Shown here piece after piece: positions 43,110-52,535 of a stretch of DNA of 64,000 bases. The notes under the pieces were generated by a model, which was not told the DNA's origin, made no database searches, and saw nothing but the letters and a program-made list of their open reading frames with translations. The stretch's first letter is position 1. Each line of letters begins with the position of its first letter. This DNA comes from Ligula intestinalis (lineage: Eukaryota; Platyhelminthes; Cestoda; Diphyllobothriidea; Diphyllobothriidae): NCBI GenBank assembly GCA_036362985.1, contig JAYGXS010000005.1, positions 330,325 to 394,324 on the forward strand. The letters are read 5' to 3'. The position numbers and the translations under genes were made by a program.

Positions 43110-45289
43110 CTTACTAAGGTCATTCTGGGTCATGAGTCCAAAAAGCGGACAGCAGTATTCGAGTATAGGGAGGATAAACACGCGATAAAGTTTTAACTTT
43201 ATTTCTGGAATGAAAAAATTATGCGATCTAAACCCACATGTCTGTGTGGCCTTGGCAAAAATTCGATCTGCATGAGGTGATAATGCAAGCTTATTCGTGT
43301 TAGTAAGACCCAACTCCTTCATCGTAGATCTTTTGAACAGTGGACTATTTTGGAAAATAATGGGTCCAGGAACCCTTGCGGGACCAAAAACACATGAAAC
43401 TGCATTTGGATGGAGAAAATTCCATCTGCAATGTAGCGCTCCAACTTGCGCGGGTACGCAAGTCTGCGTTAATTTCATTAACACAACTACTGGCCATGTC
43501 CTTAGAAAATGAGACAATACACTTAAGGTCATCAGTATAAATGAAATTTACTGAATTATTTAGCACTGTTGAAATTTCATTTGTGTAAGGAATGAAAAGG
43601 AGGGGACCTAAAACCATGCCTTGTAAAACGCCACTCGTGATCGGCTGAGGCATCGAGTAGCTATTGCCTACTAAGACCTTCTGGCTGCAGTTAGACAGGT
43701 AAGAGGCAATGCAATCGAGGAGGGACGGCCTGATGCCTAGGGCTTCCAGTTTTATTGAAAGGCGCCTATGCGACACCTTGTCAAAAGCTTTATAATAACA
43801 TGTTTATTGTGTTTACTAAGATCAAAGTAAATCACGATGACTGATTGTTGTTCATTACGAAGTGAAGTAACCAGGTTAAGGAATGCCAAGTGGCAAGTTT
43901 CGCATGATCTTCCAGGTAGAAACCCATGCTGTTAGGCGTTTAATAGTTTTTTTTACGCAAAAATCGAGAATTTGATTAAAAATGATCTTTTCCAAAAGTT
44001 TGGCTAGGGCCGGGGTTTAATGAGCACCTCAGTAGTTATTTACGTCCGGACGAGATCATGACTTGAAGACTGGAAGAATAGTAGATATCTTCCATAAGTC
44101 AGGAAAGAAACCATTTAGAAGATAAGCTGAGAATAGATGACTAAGCAATCGGGGGAAACTGAATACGCTCTTGATAAGTGAATTTGGAAGGCCGTTAGTT
44201 CCCGAGAAGTGCGAGTTTTTTAGACGGAAAATGTGCTTACGAATCACTTCTATGGAGAAATCTATGGAACTGATAATATTGACTGAGCATTGCTGAAACT
44301 ACGGGACCGGTTCACATTCCATCTAAGGTGTTTTGCGAAGAACGCATTGAACAGTTCAGCCTTCTCAGACTCATCTTGCACAAAGGTTTTATTTTCATTC
44401 AGTAAGGGGGAATTTCGTGGCCTCATTTAGCGGAGGACCGACGACGAAACAGTTGGGCAATAGATTTTGCAGATTTTAACTCACTGAGTGCGCAAGATTC
44501 CCTCTGTTTGTCACGTGCAAGACGAATCTTCGACGCCTATTCCAAAATCTCTTCGATTCTAAGATGCACAGATAATGAACTAGTAGAATGGTCTTTCAAC
44601 TGTCTTTGCAATTTCTTTAGTCTAGACAAAAGAAAATGAGGAACGGTGGGGTCCGAAGCATAAGGCTTAACAATTTTGATCGGCAGAAATTCCAAAATGC
44701 TATTTGAAATTGCCGTCATTAAGTCACCGAGAATTGTAACACTGTTCGTGGAGGAAAGCTCCTGTCAGTCTAGTGAGTCCATAAAGTTGTTAATTAAATT
44801 AATATCAGCTAGGTCAAACGCACGGTAGGTACGAGTGGTGCGAGCCTTTTTCGTAGAAGCAAGCGGAAGGCAACAATGGATCAAAGTTTGGTCACTTGGG
44901 AAGAGGTTCTGATTGTAGTCAACGAAAAGGGGGGAAATGTCATTCGTGAAAATTAAATCTAAAATATGCTGATCCCTTATTGGGGAACAGACCAACTGAG
45001 ACCAGTTTGAAAAATTGATGGTATCTAGGAAGGGCTGAAATCTAGATGGACAACAGTTCAATGACCAATCGATTTCGGGAAAGTTGAAATCCCCAGCGAT
45101 AACTTTTGCATCAAAGGCGGACTCCGAAATCAGCCTAAATATTTCGCAGAGCTTTTCATCATCTTCCGATGATGAGTTAGGGGGACTAAAAATGCATCCG
45201 ATAATCGCCTTTTGACAGGGAGACAGGATAATGGATGCAAAGCAGTAATTGCCCGACAACGGGAAATGCTTAAAAATAGCTTTAATATA
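43110..45289 (-). mobile_element. LINE-B5, left part (ORF2), truncated at its 3' end
   Basis: Minus-strand ORF2 relic. RT: HRRLSIKLEALGIRPSLLDC, SGVLQGMVLGPLLFIPYTN, FIYTDDLKCIVSF. Endonuclease: NYCFASIILSPCQKAIIGCI, DAKVIAGDFNFPEIDWSLN and QHILDLIFTNDISPLFVDYN. It stops at 43110 without the C-terminus or 3' UTR. It shares with LINE-B7 a 24-bp insertion (43793-43816) and a small deletion near 44323. LINE-E1 interrupts it at 45290. Confidence 0.8.
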
Positions 45290-45822
45290 AATAAATAAAT
45301 AGTTAATTTTTATAGTTTAGGCCCGGAGGGCCTCGTCATTGCAAACTTAGTGCTGTGGGAAAATAAATACAAAGTGGTTGAATGCTGCTCTCCATGAAAC
45401 AACCACATAGACATCGGCAGCGTTTAGTAGTGTTTGTAGATTATTTCATATTCACCAACATATCGTCATTTTAAAATAGTAGTCAACGCATGGTGAACTA
45501 AGGAGGAAGCAGTGAAAAAAAACTCCTACCATTAAAGCTGGGGCGGAGTTCAGTGATCCCCCGCTTAAAAAAAACAAAACGTAGGAGAAAAAACTGCTTC
45601 AACAAAATTCAAGGGGTTGATTGAGAGTATTGATTGTAGTGCAAATGACACAGGACTGTTGATGAGAACGAATGAGGGTTGGAAACGCTTCTTTTAATTG
45701 GAGATATCATAGAACAGCAGAGGCTGTCGTTCACCATTGCTACACCGCCCGACTGGCTTCATGATCAACCATCAGGGAGGTGAGACCGGAGGAGGCCATC
45801 GCGGACAACAGCGCAATAAGGA
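45290..45822 (-). mobile_element. LINE-E1, 5'-truncated 3' end inserted in LINE-B5
   Basis: A 533-bp non-coding insert with a TTTATTTATTTAT tail and a terminal hairpin, GAGGCCCTCCGGGCCT on the minus strand. It shares with the LINE-B 3' end the words GGCCC, ACAAACTTAGTGCT-type and GAAAATAAA, and a hairpin with GAACTC in its loop. It splits LINE-B5 between TAATATA (45283-45289) and GAGACGACAACC (45823). No open frame is visible. Confidence 0.7.
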
Positions 45823-47529
45823 GAGACGACAACCACCACCACGCTTACTAGGGCGGTCTTGGCGGTAGAAATCATACTAGTCTTTTATGAGAAAAGCATC
45901 GGAAATAAGTGGATGGGTCCACGACTCTGTAATGCATATGTCATCTGGCTTCAGCTCGAACGCAATAGCTCTAAGTTGAGCCATTTTATTTGAAACAGAT
46001 CTTGCATTAAGCAAGATGATATCTAGTGTAGCTTGAGTAATTGACCTAGGGCTATCTTTATTTAGTAATAAAAATTTGGAGGTGGATAATTTGGTTGGAA
46101 GTTTAGAGAATATCCATCAACTGGAGCAGGACAATTAACATTAGAAAGCAGAGGGGGATAGCTAAAGGCTCCAGGTAGATAGCTCTGTGAGATCGATGGG
46201 CCATAGGGAAAAGTGCCGTGGTGAGCTTGCTGACAGTTTCCGGGAAATTGAGAAAACCAAGATATATAGGCTTAATTTTTGTTTGGGAAGGCTGCATGCT
46301 CGTGGTTGAGTTCCGGATCCCACCCTGTCAACGACCTGAATTGGGTGATTTAATAGAAGGTTTGAGAGGACTCTGATTGAGTATCGAAGCTGTTGGTCTA
46401 CCTGACGTAGAGGGCTTTTCGGAATTTCTAGGAGAGTTACCAGAATTACTAGCTATGGCAACTGGGGAAGCATCTAAGTTGGAAGTATACGAGGATGTCT
46501 GGTGACTTGAGGGGATGAGGTAGTTGCTGTACTGAGGAGCAGTAATCTAGGTTTGGCAGGAATAAGAGTACATGGCTCGCTAGTCTTTCTAGGGCTACGA
46601 ACAGGAACTTGAGCCGGTTGCGCCGAATTAGCAATTTTATTAGAAGAACTTGACGCTATTCTTCGCTCCATTGGAGTGAGATCATGACAGAGGAAATCCT
46701 ATGCAATTCTCAGATATTTGGAAACAAGCTCTTGCTGTTTAAAAATGGCGTCTATTTCAATGGTTTAAAATAGTTTGACTAAAATGGGTGGGTTTTTTCT
46801 GCGAGATGACAGTCTAATAGCCTCTGCTATTTTATAGTTAAATCCACAGGAGTAGAGGAAATGCATTGCAACGTCCATTGGCCTAATTGATTTCGGAACG
46901 TTTTTCAGAATACAATTGTACGTCCTTTTTGTCTATCCTGTGACTCACTTGCGACCAAATTAACGAAAGTATCTAATTGTTTGCATTCCTGAGAGGAAAC
47001 TGCAGAGATATTCCTCTCAAACAGGGTCCCATGGATTGAAAGAACTGACCCAAATTTCAACATAAACTCGTTGCTATTTTTCATTGCAGACAAATCTATT
47101 TGCTCGGCAACGAGATCAGGCTGAATATTGATGTCAGGCTGAAGACTGATATCAGTAATGATGTTTGGCTTTCGCAGACACCGCTTGAATCTGGAATTCT
47201 GAGGCTTCCTACTGAATGAAAATGTCGCCTTCATACTTTTCGAAGCAACAAATAGATTTATCACGAAAAAATTCGGTAATTCAGAATAAACTAACTGTTA
47301 AAGCTTATTTAAGTTGCTGAAAGCAAGTCAGATGGTTAACAGAATGCTAGCTAAGCAAGCAGAGACCAAACCAACAAAAGGAATGAAAGCAGGTTTTTCA
47401 AGCGTTAGTACTTACAGATAATTTATATAAGAAAACGAAAGAATAATAGTGGTAACTTCTCTTAGATAAATCGATTTATATAAGACTGATGACTTAGCTA
47501 ACATTTCGAAACCAGCGCTTGACCTTGAC
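45823..47529 (-). mobile_element. LINE-B5, right part (endonuclease start, ORF1, 5' UTR)
   Basis: Continuation of LINE-B5 after LINE-E1. The endonuclease N-terminus is damaged. ORF1 has its start at MKATFSFSRKPQNSRFKR (47234), EQIDLSAMKNSNEFMLKFGS, then a frame break in the RRM-like core at about 46905 and DLTPMERRIASSS at 46680. The 5' end is at 47529 (GTCAAGGTCAAGCGCT), the same end as LINE-B8. Confidence 0.8.
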
Positions 47530-49512
47530 TCTGCGGGCTCATGGCTCAACTTGTGTGTTGTTTAAATTTATCAATAACCAATTTTGTTTAAACTCAAATA
47601 TAACGCTTGCAACTAAGGATAGAATTGAGATAGAGGACCGAAAGTGGGGCAAAGGGCCTAAAAATAAAAGATGGGCAAATAATACCAGTCAAGGAGCTCT
47701 TCCTCTGGCCAAAACCTGTCACGATGAGTGTTGGGAATCATGGAGCAAACTATCACTAAAGATCCTAATCGCAAATGTACGAAGCTTGCTTAACAAGCTG
47801 GACGAACTAAAAAACTTGGTCGAGGTGGTCAAACCTGACATCATGGCTTTAACTGAAACCTGGCTTTCAAAAGTTATCGCTGATTCTGAATTATCACTTA
47901 GAGGATATCAGCTTTTCAGGAAAGACAGAACAACTAGGGAGGAGGGCTTATAGTCTATGTCACTTGCAAGCTGACAGTCACGGCTGAAGTACCGGTCCCA
48001 GCACGAGATGTGGAAATGCTAAATATTACTATATCTGCTAAGTACGCCAGGCCAATGACGCTTTCGGTGACATACCACCCGCCAAACCATACTCCTGACC
48101 AAGACACTATCCTCATTGCAGAATTTATAGGGTAAGTGAGAAAAAAGACATCCTCATCGTTGGGGACATTAACGCTCCTGGTGTTGACTGGCAGACATGG
48201 ACTGCACAGTGTGTTCAAGACAACTTCAATCGCAAATTACTACAATGGGCCACAGACAAACTGCTCTGCCAAACCGTCGTGTTTGGAACGCGGGCTAGGG
48301 AAGGCCACCAGTCGAACTGTCTTGACCTTATCTTTACCCGAGAGGAGGAAACTGTGATTGACGTGCAGGATTGACCCCCATTAGGGTCAAGCGACCATAT
48401 TATGCTGTATTTCGAGTATCCGCTGCTCTCCAAACCTTACTCCTCCGACACATGGGAACGTAACATTTGGAAGGACAACTTCCCACTTATGAGAAGAGAA
48501 ATGTCAGAGGTATCATGGGAAACAGATCTCCAAGGTGCGGCAAATGAACAGTGGATGACATTAAGCTCGACGTTGAGAAGGACTCTTTGTCTCAACAGTC
48601 CCTTCAGAAGAAAGACAAGTACGAATCGCCTGAAGTGGATGAACTCAAACTTGCAGGCCGCTTTCAAAAAAAGAAACCGCTTCTGGAGACGCTACAGACT
48701 AACCGGCTCCGGTAAACACTTACGGGAGTATAAGCAACAACGTAACATTTGTAAAAGAGAAGCTACTAAACTGCGCAAGAAATACGAGTTGAACATATAA
48801 CACAAGTCGTTGGAACACCCTAAGATCTTGTACGGTTGCATACAAAGCACGAAGAAATCTCAGGAACTGATCCCTGCCCATAGATCAGCCGATGGACAAC
48901 TGGTGACCGAAGGCCAGATGAAAGCCTCCCTCCTCTCCGATTTCTTCAAATCCGTCTACATCCGAGAACCTACAACTTTTGCTGACGGTCCGTTCGCTCA
49001 TCGACCGATAACTGCACCCTTACCCTCCTCCTTATTGCCCAAAATAGAGGACCTAGAGTTTTCACACAACACTGTCAGGGCCGAATTACTCCAACTTAAG
49101 CCTGCCAAATCGCCTGGGCCGGACAAAATTCCTGCACTAGCACTAAGAGAATTAGCTAACAAAAAATGCAAACCCCTGGCTGCCATCTTCCAGAAATCTT
49201 TTGATGAAGGCGAACTCCCAGAAGAATGGAAGTGGGCAAACGTCACCCCGATCTATAAGGGAGGTTCGCGACTTCATTGCGCGAATTACCGTCCTGTCAG
49301 TCTAACTTGCATCGCGTGCAAAGTAATGGAGCGCATTATCAAGAAGCATTCAATGTATTTCCTCGAAAGCAACAAAATACTATGTGATGGACAGCACGGC
49401 TTTCGCCTAGGACGCTCTTCCCTCACGAGTGCTCGTAACTCACAGGAGAAGTGGACAAAGGCCGCTGATAAAGGCTATCCAATTGATGTTATATTCTTCG
49501 ACTTCAAAAAGG
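47530..49512 (+). pseudogene. LINE-A'2, endonuclease and RT of a second CR1-like family
   Basis: The endonuclease starts at LSLKILIANVRSLLNKLDEL (about 47755), with IMALTETWLSKVIADSELSL and YQLFRKDRTT. After a frame break come LIVGDINAPGVDW, SNCLDLIFTREEETVIDV and GSSDHIMLYFEYPL. From 48402 to 49512 a single frame has one stop (48798-48800) and shows SPGPDKIPALALREL, WKWANVTPIYKGGSRL, NYRPVSLTCIACKVMERII, GQHGFRLGRSSLTS and VIFFDFKKA. There the hammerhead repeat cuts it, within the catalytic DFKKAFDxV motif. The missing 3' half is not found in the window. Confidence 0.85.
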
Positions 49513-49524
49513 CCAGCTGGTGTT

Positions 49525-49589
49525 CAGGGTTATGCTTGGCTGATGAAGGCTAATAAGCACGAAACAGTTCTGTATCAAGTTACCCCCAG
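49525..49589 (+). ncRNA. Hammerhead ribozyme, type I, copy 1
   Basis: The core CTGATGA (49540-49546) and GAAA (49561-49564) flank stem II (GCT, AATA loop, AGC, with two weak pairs at its base). Stem III is ACAG (49564-49567), a two-base loop TT, and CTGT (49570-49573). The cleavage triplet is GTA, so the cut would follow A49574. Stem I pairs GCTTGG (49534-49539) with TCAAGT (49575-49580), then an internal loop, then GGG with CCC. The first stem II pair is A with C where G-C is usual, which may lower activity. All invariant core bases are present. Confidence 0.65.
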
Positions 49590-49892
49590 ATGCTGTCATA
49601 CCCCACTTACTGCTATTATGACTTGGCCGGAATCGGCCTGGCAGCCGGTCACCCGTTGGGGACCTCTGACCACCACACGAACTTTGTTTAGTTCGGAAGT
49701 CTATTTGATCGGTGTTCGCACATTCCTGAGTGAATATATACCCGATCAGCAGTGACAGCAAATGGCAGGTGGCGAGGCGCTGATTAACTGCGGTTCGATG
49801 AAGTGCTTATGACCCATCTGATAGACACCAGTGGTGGACCAACTGCGCCGTCTGTGAGTGCGTTTGTTTGTGTTGTCCGACCAGCTGGTGTT

Positions 49893-49957
49893 CAGGGTTA
49901 TGCTTGGCTGATGAAGGCTAATAAGCCCGAAACAGTTCTGTATCAACTTACCCCCAG
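49893..49957 (+). ncRNA. Hammerhead ribozyme, type I, copy 2
   Basis: Same layout 368 bp downstream: CTGATGA at 49908-49914, GAAA at 49929-49932, stem III ACAG-TT-CTGT, cleavage after A49942. Stem II is better than in copy 1 (GGCT with AGCC), while one stem I pair is lost (C with C). The two copies thus differ at paired positions while the core is unchanged. Confidence 0.65.
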
Positions 49958-50008
49958 ATGCTGTCATACCCCACTTACTGCTATTATGACTTGGCCGATT
50001 CCGGCCAA

Positions 50009-50108
50009 NNNNNNNNNNNNNNNNNNNNNNNNNNNNNNNNNNNNNNNNNNNNNNNNNNNNNNNNNNNNNNNNNNNNNNNNNNNNNNNNNNNNNNNNNNNN
50101 NNNNNNNN
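50009..50108. other. Assembly gap (100 N) in the hammerhead repeat
   Basis: The 18 bases GCTATTATGACTTGGCCG occur on both sides (49980-49997 and 50109-50126), so repeat units have probably been collapsed here. The base order just before the gap (CCGATTCCGG) is the reverse complement of the usual CCGGAATCGG. Confidence 0.9.
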
Positions 50109-50181
50109 GCTATTATGACTTGGCCGGAATCGGCCTGGCAGGCGGTCACCCGTTGGGGACCTCTGACCACCACACGAACTG

Positions 50182-50234
50182 CTATATATATATATATATA
50201 TGTATATATATGTATATATATATATATATATATA
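50182..50234. repeat. TA microsatellite
   Basis: About 50 bp of TA repeats with three TG interruptions, between the hammerhead repeat and LINE-B7. Confidence 0.9.
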
Positions 50235-52190
50235 AAATGGCTCCACTTAGAGCTATTGCGTTCGAGCTGAAGCCGGATGATATATGCATTACAGAGTCGT
50301 GGACCCATCCACTTATTTCCGATGCTTTACTCATGATAGACTAGTATGATTTCTACCGTCAAGACCGCCCTAGTAAGGGTAGTGGCGGTTGTCTTCGCTA
50401 TATTAAAGCTATTTTAAGCATTTCCCGTTCGACCTAGATGCTGAGTCATTCTCGGGCAATTACTGCTTTGCATCCATTATCCTGTCTCCCTGTCAAAAGG
50501 CGATTATCGGATGCATTTATAGTCCCCCTAACTCATCATCGGAAGATGATGAAAAGCTCTGCGAAATATTTAGGCTGATTTCGGAGTCCACCTTTGATGC
50601 TAAAGTTATCGCTGGGGATTTCAACTTTCCCGAAATTGATTGGTCATTGAACTGTTGTCCATCCAGATTTCAGCCCTTCCTAGATACCATCAATTTTTCA
50701 AACTGGTCTCAGTTGGTCTGTTCCCCAACAAGGGATCAGCATATTTTAGATTTAATTTTCACGAATGACATTTCCCCCCCCTTTTCGTTGACTACAATCA
50801 GAACGTCTTCCCAAGTGACCATACTTTAATCCATTGTTGTCTTCCGCTTGCTTCTACGAAAAAGGCTAGCACCATTCGTACCTTTCATGCGTTTGACCTA
50901 GCTGATATTAATTTAATTAACAACTTTATGGACTCACTAGACTGGCAGGAGCTTTCTTTTACGAACATTGTAACAATTATCTGTGACTTAGTGACGACAA
51001 TTTCAAATAGCATTTTGGAATTTGTGCCTATCAAAAATGTTCAGCCTTATGCTTCGGACCCCACCGTTCCTCATTTTCTTTTGTCTAGACTAAAGAAATT
51101 GCAAAGACAGTTGAAAGACCATTCTACTAGTTCATTATCTGTGCATCTTAGAATCGAAGAGATTTTGGAATAGGCGTCGAAGATTCGTCTTGCACGTGAC
51201 AAACAGAGGGAATCTTGCGCACTCAGTGAGTTAAAATCTGTAAAATCTATTGCCCAACTGTTTCGTCGTCGGTCCTCCACTAAATGAGGCCACGAAATTC
51301 CCCCTTACTGAATGAAAATAAAACCTTTGTGCAAGATGAGTCTGAGAAGGCTAAACTGTTCAATGCGTTCTTCGCAAAACACCTTAGACGGAATGTGAAC
51401 CGGTCCCGTAGTTTCAGCAATGCTCAGTCAATATTATCAGTTCCATAGATTTCTCCATAGAAGTGATTCGTAAGCACATTTTCCGTCTAAAAAACTCGCC
51501 CTCCTCGGGAACTGACGGCCTTCCAAATTCACTTATCAAGAGAGTATTCAGCTTCCCCCGATTGCTTTGTCATCTATTCTCAGCTTATCTTCTAAATGGT
51601 TTCTTTCCTGACTTATGGAAGATATCTACTATTCTTCCAGTCTTCAAGTCATGATCTCGTCCGGACGTAAATAACTACTGAGGTGCTCATTAAACCCCGG
51701 CCCTAGCCAAACTTTTGGAAAAGATCATTTTTAATCAAATTCTCGATTTTTGCGTAAAAAAAACTATTAAACGCCTAACAGCATGGGTTTCTACCTGGAA
51801 GATCATGCGAAACCTGCCACTTGGCATTCCTTAACCTGGTTACTTCACTTCGTAATGAACAACAATCAGTCATCGTGATTTACTTTGATCTTAGTAAACA
51901 CAATAAACATGTTATTATAAAGCTTTTGACAAGGTGTCGCATAGGCGCCTTTCAATAAAACTGGAAGCCCTAGGCATCAGGCCGTCCCTCCTCGATTGCA
52001 TTGCCTCTTACCTGTCTAACCGCAGCCAGAAGGTCTTAGTAGGCAATAGCTACTCGATGCCTCAGCCGATCACGAGTGGCGTTTTACAAGGCATGGTTTT
52101 AGGTCCCCTCCTTTTCATTCCTTACACAAATGAAATTTCAACAGAACTAAATAATTCAGTAAATTTCATTTATGCTGATGACCTTGAGTG
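50235..52190 (+). pseudogene. LINE-B7, first part (endonuclease to RT active site)
   Basis: Plus-strand LINE-B ORF2, 5'-truncated just before the endonuclease. It shows APLRAIAFELKPDDICITES, YCFASIILSPCQKAIIGCIY, AKVIAGDFNFPEIDWSLNCC, SSGTDGLPNSLIKRVF, HRRLSIKLEALGIRPSLLDC, SGVLQGMVLGPLLFIPYTN and NFIYADDLEC. The Penelope-like element then cuts it directly after the catalytic box. Several stops and indels are present. It shares private indels with LINE-B5. Confidence 0.85.
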
Positions 52191-52191
52191 T

Positions 52192-52406
52192 GAAAAGAAA
52201 GAAGATTTTCGGAAAATCGAGTTGTACTCGTGAATTTTCGAACAAGTATCACGTGTTCGTCGTCAGACTAAATTAAAAGTGAGGGCTGGGAATGTCGCAC
52301 TAGATGTTTTGGAGGCAGCGGTTACAACGGACGGGGGAGGGAAAGGGGGGGATTGGGTGGAAGGGTTATGGTGACGTGACACCCGTGGCGATAGGTTGTG
52401 CTAGTG
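52192..52406 (-). repeat. Penelope-like element, 3' terminal repeat
   Basis: A direct copy of 54885-55100 with only about four differences. It contains an inverted repeat, CGAG-TTGTA-CTCG (52220-52233), nested in AAAAT and ATTTT arms, and a 6-bp inverted repeat CGAACA/TGTTCG around 52243-52263. Confidence 0.85.
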
Positions 52407-52535
52407 AGGGGAGGGGGGTGTTAGCGTTTGGACTATGGGCGGCGTGTTCGGGGGAAGGGGGGGCTGGTTAAGAGTCAGAGAAATTCCACTTGACCGGGCA
52501 CAGAGAGCCAGTTGTTGTTTCAGACTGTGTCCAGA

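Larger units (their letters stand above)
49513..50181 (+). repeat. 368-bp tandem repeat with hammerhead ribozyme cores
   Basis: Units begin CCAGCTGGTGTTCAGGG at 49513 and 49881, a period of 368 bp. Unit 1 is complete; unit 2 is cut by a 100-N gap and ends at CACGAACTGC (50173-50182) before a TA repeat. Each unit has the hammerhead catalytic core described in the next two entries, followed by a GC-rich palindromic segment (TTGGCCGGAATCGGCC). No reading frame was recognised. Tandem units of a few hundred bp, each with one type-I hammerhead, are the layout of animal retrozymes and of the schistosome Sm-alpha satellite; assignment to that class is inference. Confidence 0.7.
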
